Under the pieces are notes generated by a model. It was not told the origin of the DNA, ran no database searches, and saw nothing but the letters and a program-made list of their open reading frames with translations. A stretch of 22,866 bases of DNA from Entamoeba histolytica HM-1:IMSS. Taxonomy: Eukaryota > Evosea > Mastigamoebida > Endamoebidae. Location of the stretch: positions 1 to 22,866 of the forward strand of contig NW_001915110.1 of the NCBI RefSeq assembly GCF_000208925.1, in the 5' to 3' direction. Shown here piece by piece: positions 9,147 through 16,199 of the stretch (the first letter of the stretch is position 1; every line of letters starts with the position of its first letter). The position numbers and the translations under genes were made by a program.

Positions 9147-9373
9147 TTAATAATGTAAATTAAGTTCTAAGATAAAATATTCATCCCAAAGTCCAACTGG
9201 AAAAATACCCTTTATAATCTTTAAACCATATTCATTACTTCTATTGTTTTAGGATAATTTTCTGATGTAATAAATTCCCATGGTAAATTTATTATCCATT
9301 TATATGTTTTAAAATCTGCGATTGCATTTTCTCTTGTTATAGTGAAATATCGTTGACAATATAAATGTGTCAT
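9147..9373 (-). pseudogene. Small upstream gene, one frameshift
   Basis: The ATG at 9373 opens MTHLYCQRYFTITRENAIAD and includes KWIINLPWEF. It goes out of phase near 9225, and the next frame reads EYGLKIIKGIFPVG and LWDEYFILELNLHY to a TAA at 9147-9149. That TAA is immediately followed by the ATG of the fibre-like gene. Total about 75 residues. The aromatic, hydrophobic C-terminal part looks like a folded small domain. Its start lies only 20 bases from the start of the divergent 366-residue gene. Function unknown; the single indel could be decay or a sequence error. Confidence 0.5.
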
Positions 9374-9393
9374 ATTGATCTAATTATTTATAG

Positions 9394-10494
9394 ATGAATA
9401 CCAAACCAATTAGGGCACCTACTAATGAAACAAACACAATCCGACGAAAACCAACACGATCAATACGTCCAAGTCAATCAATGGTAAGTGATACTGATTC
9501 TAGTGAATCTATAGTAATGGATGATTCATATGATTCATATGATTATCCTCATTCACAAAATTTATCTTTTCATTCAGACAATACAAATATAAATCTTTCT
9601 TCACAATCAAAAATAAGAAATTATATTAAACTATTTATGAAATCTTCATCAAATTTAACTAGTGCTCCTAGATTTTTAAATTTAGTTTATGTATCTATTC
9701 CAACTACAGTGACTGATTATAAACATGGTAATATGTATGAAGCAATTAAAGAAGAAGTAAAGAAATATATTGATGATAATGAAACAAGAATAAATGCTTT
9801 ATTAACCGCACTTACAAATTTTAAAGTTATTAAGGCTTCAATAGAACCATCAATTATTACTATAAATAACACAATCATATCAAAATTAACTCAATTTAAT
9901 TCTTCTCAATTATTCAATGGAGATGGATTATTTTATTTAATTGAGAATGATTCATCATTAAATACTATTGATCTTTTAGTATCAAATATTATTATTACAC
10001 TTCAAAGAAGAATTATTATTCAGACAGGAAAATCATCATCAGAGAAAAATCAATTTAATGTTGGTAAATTTTATGGGTCAGTTGGAAAAACAGTTACAAA
10101 AGAATATACTGTTGGATTAAAAGATTCAATTAATGATCTTAATGCACTTGGAAGAACAAAAAGAGGGAAGACAACAAAACAATCATCACATAATGAACCA
10201 AATGCTTTCAATCTTCATTCTTTTATTTTAGTTTATACTTCATTATCTTCATTAAATGATTATTCTTTCTTTGGTGGAAAAATCAATGCTATAGCAATTG
10301 TTCATTTAATTAATGGAAAAGTTATTCCTAATTGTTTAGGAAATATATGGGTATGTGTTAGAGATTGGTCAGAAGAAGATGGAAGATGTGGGAAATTTAA
10401 TGTTGGAAAACAAAATGTTACATGGTGTGGTGGAAAATATCATCCAGATCCTCTTCATGATGATACTTCAAAATATTTAAAAATCACACTTTAA
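9394..10494 (+). CDS. Unknown 366-residue protein, probably structural
   Basis: An intact ATG-to-TAA frame. Residues 1-35 are basic and Pro/Thr/Arg-rich (IRRKPTRSIRPSQ), residues 36-70 are Ser/Asp/Tyr-rich and acidic (DDSYDSYDYPHS), and the body from about 75 is a mix of helices and beta strands with several Ile/Leu-rich segments (SNIIITLQRRIIIQTGK). The C-terminal third has FILVYTSLSSLNDYSFFGG and ends in a Cys/Trp-rich part (GNIWVCVRDWSEEDG, NVTWCGGKYHPDP). A basic disordered N-terminus ahead of a beta-containing body suits a capsid or core protein, but no family is recognised. It starts head-to-head with the small gene ending at 9373 and converges on the packaging ATPase with a 12-base gap, so it sits among the morphogenesis genes of the left element. 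Confidence 0.75.
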   Translation: MNTKPIRAPTNETNTIRRKPTRSIRPSQSMVSDTDSSESIVMDDSYDSYDYPHSQNLSFHSDNTNINLSSQSKIRNYIKLFMKSSSNLTSAPRFLNLVYVSIPTTVTDYKHGNMYEAIKEEVKKYIDDNETRINALLTALTNFKVIKASIEPSIITINNTIISKLTQFNSSQLFNGDGLFYLIENDSSLNTIDLLVSNIIITLQRRIIIQTGKSSSEKNQFNVGKFYGSVGKTVTKEYTVGLKDSINDLNALGRTKRGKTTKQSSHNEPNAFNLHSFILVYTSLSSLNDYSFFGGKINAIAIVHLINGKVIPNCLGNIWVCVRDWSEEDGRCGKFNVGKQNVTWCGGKYHPDPLHDDTSKYLKITL

Positions 10495-10506
10495 TTTTTA
10501 ATTCAA

Positions 10507-11247
10507 TTATTTTTTAATAACATTAACATCTCCTGTTAAATTATCTATTTTTAATACTTGTTTCTTATCCATTCCTAAATAAAGATAATATGCTACTGTT
10601 CCACTTGAATTTGCTGCTGTTTGTCGAAAAATATAACTAAAATTCTCTTTAGAATATCCTTTAAAAATAATAATAGTTGCTACTTGTGTTTTAAATGATG
10701 CATTTAAACTTTTCCATATATGCATATTCACAATAATTGTTGTTTTCAAATGTCTTAATCTTGTAATAATTTCTCCCCATGTTTTATCCGCTTTCATCAT
10801 TTCAAATGTTGCATCTTCTAATATAATTAATAAATGTTTCTCTCGTGCTTGTTTATAATATTGCACTAATGCTGGCATAAATTTTTCATAATTCATTCCA
10901 TATATTGGTGTTTTAATTAAATCTTTTAATTGTTTAAATGTTTCATCTTCTCCTGCATTTTGTGCTACATAAATAATAGCCCCATATAAATGTTATATAT
11001 GATTCATTTTTATTAATTCTTTCAGTATAAATGTTGTTTTTCCTGTTCCTTGTTTCCCTAATACTATATTCAAACTATTATAATAAAAGAAGATTTGATG
11101 ATGTACTTTTTGTATTTTATTCCCTTCTTTAATTTCTGATAATTTATCTTCTATCATTTCTTCTATTCTATCTATTCCAATCTCATCTTCTTCATCTTCA
11201 TCTTCTATGCTATTTTTATCTTGTGGATTTGTTTCAAAATATTCCAT
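10507..11247 (-). pseudogene. A32/FtsK-HerA-like packaging ATPase with one TAA
   Basis: One frame of 246 codons from the ATG at 11247 to the TAA at 10507, interrupted only by a TAA at 10993-10995 (codon 85). Residues 1-45 are acidic. GKQGTGKT at 64-71 is a textbook Walker A after the strand SLNIVL. Just past the stop, GAIIYVAQNAGEDE is the next strand. HLLIILEDAT near 138-147 is Walker B with the acidic pair ED. TIIVNMHIWKSLNASFKTQ followed by VATIIIFKGYS fits the sensor region of the genome-packaging ATPases of adeno-, Polinton- and poxvirus-like viruses. The length, about 246, suits the small members of this family. The stop makes it two open frames (11247-10993 and 10896-10507). It converges with the 366-residue gene. 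Whether the TAA is decay, readthrough or error is open. Confidence 0.8.
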
Positions 11248-11258
11248 TCTAAAATAAT

Positions 11259-11280
11259 TAGTTCAAAAAGTATTTAAATT
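11259..11280 (-). promoter_or_regulatory. Promoter-like TTTAAA and GAACT before the ATPase
   Basis: On the minus strand ATTTAAATAC is followed by TTTTTGAACT and then the ATG of the ATPase 12 bases later. A TTTAAA box with a GAAC element before a very short leader resembles the Entamoeba core promoter. The box is close to the start and not an exact TATTTAAA, so the match is partial. Confidence 0.4.
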
Positions 11281-11289
11281 AGATTATTT

Positions 11290-11631
11290 CTATTCCCATT
11301 GAATAGCATAAAGAAGATTAACTCTTTCTTTTAAAACTCCATTTCTAATCTCTTCATTCATTCGATTCTCATTAATCAATAACATTCGATTTCTTTCTAA
11401 TTCTTTTCTTAATCTCTCATTTTCTTCAAGTATGTCAATCATTAATTCAATTGCATTATCATTCATTTGTCTTTTAATAAAATGTATAATCTTTTCTTTA
11501 TTATTCATTTTATTCTTCTTTGGTTTTATTTCTTCATTTATTGGTTCTGGCGTTGTTGGACATGGTGGAAGCTCTGGTGCACCTGTAAACGAACACATTT
11601 GTGTACTGTTGTTATCACTAGCAATTGACAT
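11290..11631 (-). CDS. Coiled-coil protein of 113 residues
   Basis: Intact frame, ATG at 11631 and TAG at 11290. Residues 1-40 are Pro/Ser/Thr-rich and disordered (APELPPCPTTPEPINEE), residues 38-55 are Lys/Asn-rich, and residues 60-105 form a strongly charged helix with hydrophobic spacing (ELMIDILEENERLRKELER, LLINENRMNEEIRNG), a likely dimeric coiled coil. It ends in LYAIQWE. It lies 42 bases upstream of the packaging ATPase on the same strand. It could be an assembly or scaffolding factor or a DNA-binding zipper protein; a short basic stretch KPKKNKMNNKEK precedes the helix. No family is recognised. Confidence 0.7.
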   Translation of the reverse strand: MSIASDNNSTQMCSFTGAPELPPCPTTPEPINEEIKPKKNKMNNKEKIIHFIKRQMNDNAIELMIDILEENERLRKELERNRMLLINENRMNEEIRNGVLKERVNLLYAIQWE

Positions 11632-11900
11632 CGTTTGTTTGTCATTAAGTTATTTAAGTTGTATTTATATCATCATTTCATTCTTTATTTTGTGTTTCAT
11701 TTCTTATTTATATCCTATTTTTCATTCATTTTTCATTCATATTTCTATATTTTATTACTATATTTCTATATTTCTTCATTCCTCAATTATTCTTTACGTC
11801 ATACTTATGATTTATTCATTCATCAAGGGTAATAAATAAATTAAAAACTCAATTTATTCGACTATTTATTCATTATGAATCTCATTATTTTCATTCATTC

Positions 11901-12110
11901 ATGTCTTCCGTAAGAGATTTATTAATGGCGGCTGCTTGTATTGATCTTGACCCTGCAAATCTTCAAGTCGCCTCTTCTCTTTTATCTCAACTTGTTCTTC
12001 TTCTTCCATCAATTACAAATGAGAATGAAAAGAGAATATTAAAAAGTGTCTATTGGAAACTTGTATGGCAAATTAATGCTCTTACTGGCTGGGGTAAAAC
12101 CATTAATTAA
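11901..12110 (+). CDS. Small helical 'YW' protein, left copy
   Basis: A 69-residue intact frame. Its start MSSVRDLLMA and its end segment KSVYWKLVWQI correspond to MTTIKDMIAD and KKPYWSLVYRI of the right-element protein at 19288-19608. In both the Tyr-Trp pair falls at residues 51-52, so the spacing from the Met is identical. The body is two or three amphipathic helices (ASSLLSQLVLLLP, ENEKRILK). The left copy ends soon after (TGWGKTIN) while the right copy adds a Lys-rich tail. The leader upstream, ATTTTCATTCATTC, resembles other starts here. Codon use is slightly richer in C and G than in neighbours. Function unknown; shared presence in both elements suggests a core role. Confidence 0.75.
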   Translation: MSSVRDLLMAAACIDLDPANLQVASSLLSQLVLLLPSITNENEKRILKSVYWKLVWQINALTGWGKTIN

Positions 12111-12292
12111 TTCTATTCTTTTTATTATTCTTTATGTTTATTTTCATTCATTATTTAATCAAAATTTAATCAAAATAAAACTAATAAAATAAAACTAATA
12201 AAATAAAAGAGATAAAAATCATTTAATTATTATTTTATCATTAAGAAATAAATAAAAGAAAATAAATTAAATTAAAAAAAGAATTAACTAAA

Positions 12293-12682
12293 TTAACGCT
12301 TCTCTTCTCCTAGCTTGAAGAGTTCCGTGGCTACATCATAAACATCATAGATGCCATCACGGAGCCACCAATCATAAATATAGAGCAGGAGGTAATCGAT
12401 TACTTCCCGACTCAAGGTTTTAATACCAACACGTTTCGTTTTGTCAATTATTGCTAAGATAGAAATGATCTCCCGTTTTAAAACTTCGACAGTGTCGTAT
12501 TGCATCTCGGCACAGTTGTGGTAAAATTCATAATTTTCATATAAATTATCAAAGTCGTAATTGTCTGAATAAAATTGAATCATCTTTGACATTTCATCAC
12601 ACTTGTTGTCTTCTAAAATTAAAAACAGTAATTTAAACCTATCACTGAGTGATTCATAACAACTTCCCTTTATTACACTCAT
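12293..12682 (-). CDS. Helical acidic protein of 129 residues
   Basis: An intact frame with ATG at 12682 and TAA at 12293. It is rich in Tyr, Asp, Leu and Ile, with helical blocks (FKLLFLILEDNKCDEM, REIISILAIIDKTKR, VIDYLLLYIYDWWLRDG) and no membrane segment or signal. A TATTTAAA box lies 40 bases before the ATG. Base composition is visibly less AT-rich than the intergenic DNA around it. In size, helicity, Cys content and position next to a terminal repeat it recalls the two small genes at 15393-15656 and 15755-16060 in the right element, but I could not align them with confidence. Possibly an accessory or regulatory protein. Confidence 0.75.
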   Translation of the reverse strand: MSVIKGSCYESLSDRFKLLFLILEDNKCDEMSKMIQFYSDNYDFDNLYENYEFYHNCAEMQYDTVEVLKREIISILAIIDKTKRVGIKTLSREVIDYLLLYIYDWWLRDGIYDVYDVATELFKLGEEKR

Positions 12683-12712
12683 ATATCGTATGATCTATTA
12701 CTGCTGAAGCGT

Positions 12713-12723
12713 CATTTAAATAA
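12713..12723 (-). promoter_or_regulatory. TATTTAAA box of the 129-residue gene
   Basis: TTATTTAAATG on the minus strand begins about 40 bases upstream of the ATG at 12682. Similar boxes occur at the same distance from the starts at 14725 and 19288, which supports the box as real and the chosen ATG as correct. Confidence 0.55.
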
Positions 12724-13649
12724 CACTAGGGTAGGATATCAGACATTCCAAAAGGACATTCATCAAGACATAGACATACAAATAAAAATATTTTAATTAT
12801 AAAATAGTAAAAAAAGAATAAATAAACTAATTTTGTTTTCATTTTTATTATTAACATTTTAATATAATTATTAATATTTTTATTATATCTCCTGAATGAA
12901 GAATTACATAAAATGTATTATTTTTATATTCTTTTGTTTTTTTTTTCAAAAATAAAATAATAAAATGCATAAAGTGGAATAATTTATAATGATGCAAAAA
13001 ATGTAAGAAAAATAGAATATTCAAAAAGTGTAAGAGTTATAAAATATCTTTTATTACATCAAAAAATATCTATAATAAGGAAATTATGAAAATAACGAAG
13101 ATATAATACTTCAAAATAGAAAAATATCTAACATACTTCAAAAATATCTGTATCCATTCTAAAAATAAAAATATGAATTTATTTATAGAATATTGGTTAT
13201 ATAAAACAAAATATAAAATATTATATATCCCCAAAGGAATGAATTTTCCCATTACTTACTATACGATGTATGACACCATTATCAAATTGTACCAAAGAAA
13301 AATAATATAAAAAGATATAATTATAATTATAATTCAATAAATTTAAATAAAATGAATAAAAATATTTAAATAGAAAATAAATTCTATTCAATTAATTTAA
13401 TTCCAATTAATTTGAATATGAATTAAATAATATTTAATTTGTATTATTTATGAATAAGTTATATTTATTATTTTCTTCATTATTTATTCTCTTTTTGTAC
13501 TATTTCTTCATTTATTTGATTTATTTTTGAATCTATATCAAATGAATTAAATATTACATTATATTTTATATGTCTGTTTTTATATTCTCTTCTTTTCTAT
13601 TTATTTCTACTTGTTCTTCATGATGTGTTATTTACAGCAACTAAACAAC
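12724..13649. other. AT-rich non-coding stretch, right end of left element
   Basis: No credible gene. It contains several AAAAATATCT repeats on the plus strand (about 13064, 13121, 13140), long T runs near 12950 and AATTTAAT-rich tracts near 13380-13440. It should hold the right terminal repeat of the left element if that element was complete, but nothing here matches repeats A, B or C until about 13650. The left element therefore seems truncated on this side. Confidence 0.5.
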
Positions 13650-14626
13650 AAATAATGAAAAAGAAGAGAAATAAAGATATAAAAGAGTAAAAAGAAAGTA
13701 TAATAAAGAAGATAAAGAGTAATAAAAGAAGAAAAGAAGAAATAAAATGTGTATTTTTATTGTAAAAATTAGAAATATGAAATAAAAAGTGTCTAATTAA
13801 ATAGTGTAAAATAAGTAATATTATTTTATTGATGAAAAATATTTTACTCTTTTTTATGTTTATTATTTATATGTATAACTTCATCATGATGTTTATTATA
13901 TATTCAATCATATGTGTTATGTTATTATAACATATAATAAGTGATAAAATATAAATGAAAATGATATGAATATATGATATAGAATAAAGAAACAAAAGAA
14001 TAATAAGAATAAATGATAAATAAAAGGAGAAATAATAATCAATGATATAATAATAAAATCAAAATATAAAAGATAAAATTAATATTAATATAAAACAAAA
14101 GAGAATAAATATAAAATGAAAATAGATATAAATGATAATAATATATAAATGATAAGAATATAAAATATGAATAAGATGAATAAACAAATAATAAAATACA
14201 TTTAAATATAAAAGAATAACAATAAGAAAATCTAAATAATATAAACATAAAAAACATAAAACAAGAATAATATAATAATATATAGATAATAAGAAGAATA
14301 AAATGATATAAATAATATAAACAGAGAAATAAATATATAAAAATACGATAAATAAATAACATAATAAAGAAAAGAATAATAAAAATAATTAAATATGAAT
14401 AATCAAATCATCTATTTCATTAATATTTCATACAGAATACAATTGATAATAAAATATAAACATAAATATTTATATATTCTGTATTTATCATATTTTTTTA
14501 TTTTTTTATTTTTTTTTTAGGAGCAAAATATAATAAATGGAATATTCTAATGATGCAAAATATTTTGCATCTTTTTTCTTTTTTGTAAATTATTTAGATG
14601 CATTTTTTCTTTGCTAATTTTCGTAC
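13650..14626 (+). repeat. Long repeat copy B (left arm of right element)
   Basis: From about 13650 to 14626 this matches copy A (about 500-1455) directly and copy C as reverse complement. The inner 150 bases agree with C almost base for base, including the long T runs before AGGAGCAAAAT and the intact palindrome, whereas A differs there by several substitutions and small indels. The outer 430 or so bases present in A and C are missing, so B is truncated outward. Its hydrophobic frame (14039-14362 minus) starts with the same 50 residues as in A and C. B and C are best read as the terminal inverted repeats of one element. Confidence 0.85.
14552..14571. promoter_or_regulatory. 20-bp perfect palindrome near inner end of repeat B
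   Basis: GATGCAAAATATTTTGCATC is a perfect palindrome 23 bases beyond the stop codon of the 43-residue gene. The same palindrome is at 21659-21678 in repeat C, again just after a stop codon. It could act as a binding site for a dimeric protein, a hairpin for replication, or a transcript end signal; the sequence does not decide. Confidence 0.55.
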
Positions 14627-14725
14627 CCGTTGAAAAGCAGCTTTTAAATTCCCAGCCATAGTACTTCTTAAATTTCTTCTCGTTGAAGTTGGTCTAGTAG
14701 CCGTGGCTCTTCTTGTACGTCTCAT
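14594..14725 (-). CDS. Arg-rich, protamine-like protein of 43 residues
   Basis: A short intact frame beginning MRRTRRATATRPTSTRR and ending RVRKLAKKKCI, with at least fifteen Arg or Lys and almost no acidic residues. The centre contains NLRSTMAGNLKAAF. This composition is typical of small viral DNA-condensing core peptides or of nuclear-targeted capsid arms. A CTATTTAAAC box lies about 42 bases upstream of the ATG on the same strand, the same spacing as at 19288, which supports a real gene. Its last ten codons lie inside repeat B, so its C-terminus LAKKKCI is shared with the frame ends at repeats A and C. It is the outermost gene on the left of the right element. DNA packaging is inferred from composition only. 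Confidence 0.68.
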   Translation of the reverse strand: MRRTRRATATRPTSTRRNLRSTMAGNLKAAFQRVRKLAKKKCI

Positions 14726-14758
14726 TTATTTCAATAACTCGGTTGAATCTAAATTCGA

Positions 14759-14768
14759 GTTTAAATAG
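14759..14768 (-). promoter_or_regulatory. TATTTAAAC box of the 43-residue gene
   Basis: CTATTTAAAC on the minus strand, starting about 42 bases before the ATG at 14725. It is one base short of the Entamoeba-type GTATTTAAAC found before the gene at 19288. Confidence 0.55.
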
Positions 14769-15022
14769 CTGAATCTTGTTTGATACATAATATATGATGG
14801 ATAATGATATCCTGTATTAAAATGATGTATAAACCCGTAAGAAATTAAATAATCGTTTTAGTCGTAATCATAAGGTGAAGAGGATCACAGTAACACAGTG
14901 AATGGGATGACTGAACCTGATTATGATTAAAAAAGATTTTTAATGCTAAAAGTGTCGTAAACTCCCATTATTCTTCTCTCATATAACATTAATTCTTAAT
15001 TTTGTCATTAGTTAAACTTAAT

Positions 15023-15136
15023 ATTATAACCCTGGATCTTTCAAATTTACCCTACTTCCCTATAGTTATTTTAGTGATAAAATAACTATAGGGAAGTAGG
15101 GTAAAAAAGAAAAATTAACAGATCCAGGGTTATAAT
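15023..15136. repeat. Nested perfect hairpin, origin or tiny foldback element
   Basis: An inner stem of 28 perfect base pairs (15046-15073 with 15078-15105) closes on a four-base loop GTGA. Outside it, 17 bases (ATTATAACCCTGGATCT at 15023-15039) pair perfectly with 15120-15136, with unequal spacers of 6 and 14 bases between the two stems. The stems are far richer in G/C than the flanks. Two readings are possible: a replication origin for the Rep encoded 1.1 kb away, or a 114-bp foldback MITE whose ends are flanked by TA. The core TAGTTATTTTAG(T/C)GATAAAAT recurs at about 15232-15253. Confidence 0.7.
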
Positions 15137-15231
15137 AGTAAAAATAATTATAAAGAAATTATTGATTTACTATAAGACTAACCACTGGACTGTAGAATAA
15201 AGATGCAATACCAGATTGCCCATTTTGTCCA

Positions 15232-15253
15232 ATAGTTATTTTAGCGATAAAAT
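15232..15253. repeat. Second, imperfect copy of the hairpin core
   Basis: ATAGTTATTTTAGCGATAAA followed by AT repeats the tip of the large hairpin 170 bases away with GCGA in place of GTGA in the loop. Only about six base pairs of stem remain. Conservation of tip and loop rather than of the stem would fit a protein recognition site. Confidence 0.5.
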
Positions 15254-15288
15254 AGCAGTGACTTTACTCAAAAATCGGGATGAATGAA

Positions 15289-15317
15289 TATACCTCAAGA
15301 CTACCAATCTTGAGTAT
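15289..15317. repeat. Short stem-loop before the TATTTAAA box
   Basis: The arms ATACCTCAAGA and TCTTGAGTAT pair with one bulge around the loop CTACCAA, immediately upstream of the small gene at 15393. It may be a regulatory or terminator-like hairpin. Confidence 0.4.
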
Positions 15318-15349
15318 ATTATTATATAGTCAATAATAAATATACACGA

Positions 15350-15360
15350 CTATTTAAAAG
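15350..15360 (+). promoter_or_regulatory. TATTTAAAAG box of the 87-residue gene
   Basis: CTATTTAAAAG lies 42 bases before the TTG at 15393. The same distance separates such boxes from the ATG of three other genes in the window, which points to position 15393 as the ancestral start. Confidence 0.45.
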
Positions 15361-15392
15361 CCAATCCTCTAGAAGCAATAGATATTAGAACA

Positions 15393-15656
15393 TTGTACGA
15401 TTTCCATAATAACGTAGGTGAAATTAAAGATTACTGCGAGGATTTGCTCGAGTGCTTTAAAAAGGAGCACATTTATTGTGATGAAGACATTAGATACGAC
15501 GAATTATGTGCCAAAGAAACTGAAATCCTCGAAGATATGAATATCGTTCTTAATAAGATTATAAAAGAACACCAAGAAACAATAAAAGCTATAAGAAGGA
15601 ATGTTGCAGAAAGAAGAGAAGAGCTTAAAGCTATCAAAGTTAAAAAAGAAAAGTAA
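15393..15656 (+). CDS. Helical charged protein of 87 residues, start codon TTG
   Basis: The frame is open from 15330 to the TAA at 15654 but has no ATG before residue 48. Position 15393 is TTG, and promoter spacing (TATTTAAAAG 42 bases upstream) predicts a start just there, so an ATG-to-TTG change or non-AUG initiation is likely. The product has Cys residues in the first 35 (DYCEDLLECFKKEHIYCDED) and a long highly charged C-terminal helix (EDMNIVLNKIIKEHQET, AERREELKAIKVKKEK), probably a coiled coil. Codon use is richer in G/C than the structural genes. It is the first plus-strand gene after the hairpin region and could be a small regulator or nucleic-acid binding protein. No family is recognised. 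Confidence 0.55.
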   Translation: MYDFHNNVGEIKDYCEDLLECFKKEHIYCDEDIRYDELCAKETEILEDMNIVLNKIIKEHQETIKAIRRNVAERREELKAIKVKKEK

Positions 15657-15754
15657 TTAATTACTTTTTAATTAATGTATTTTTTTGTTTTAATAAAACT
15701 AAATATTAATAATAATAATCATCCATTTTAAAGATAAACAACAAAGAATTAAAA

Positions 15755-16060
15755 TTACTTAATTAAAGTTAAAGAGAGATCATCATAATAAGCATAATCT
15801 CTAATAGTATTGAGAAGATTAGCAAGTTTTTCACCTCCAATAAGAAGGGAATAGCAATCCTCAATAAAGAAATCTAAATAGCTCAAAACAAGTGAATCAA
15901 ACTTGTAATTTTCAAAAGCCTATCTTCTTTGAAAATAAGAAATGGAATAAACTAAACAGCAGACACTTAAAGAATTATCGTTTTTCAAATGCAAATCTAA
16001 TTCAGTTTTGATATCATTCATGATTTCTGATAAACAACGAATGGAATTACCGTTGCACAT
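15755..16060 (-). pseudogene. Small helical protein with one internal TAG
   Basis: From the ATG at 16060 (MCNGNSIRCLSEIMNDIK) one frame reads 101 codons to the TAA at 15755, broken only by a TAG after ISYFQRR (codon 47). Beyond it the frame continues AFENYKFDSLVLSYLDFF and GEKLANLLNTIRDYAYYDD. The product would be an acidic, Leu- and Cys-containing helical protein, similar in character to the 129-residue protein of the left element. It runs opposite to and 140 bases from the Rep gene. The upstream tract is T-rich on its own strand. The single nonsense change suggests recent loss, or readthrough. Confidence 0.5.
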
Positions 16061-16199
16061 TCTTTTTGTATAAATAAATAAAAGAAAAAAAAAACAAATA
16101 TTAAAAAGATCCAAACCTATGACTCAAACAGACACTTTTTTAAAACAGACAAATTAAAAAAAAATAAAAAGGTACCACGGAAACAAAAAAAAAACATTA

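Larger units (their letters stand above)
14769..15329. other. Non-coding region with hairpins, candidate origin
   Basis: No frame of note. It contains a less AT-rich block at about 14872-14932 flanked by TAATCATAA and TTATGATTA, then the large hairpin at 15023-15136, a second partial copy of its core at about 15232-15253, and a smaller stem at 15289-15317. The concentration of secondary structure between the first gene and the replication genes suggests a replication origin or control region. The block at 14872-14932 could be a small structured RNA but has no tRNA features that I could see. Confidence 0.45.

Noticed and set aside
11432..11839. Plus-strand Phe/Ile-rich frames near 11.4-11.8 kb
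   Set aside because: The first is antisense to the coiled-coil gene and the second lies in T-rich upstream DNA of the 11901 gene; neither looks like a protein.
14872..14932. Possible tRNA or small RNA
   Set aside because: It is less AT-rich and flanked by TAATCATAA/TTATGATTA, but no cloverleaf, T-loop or acceptor stem could be drawn.
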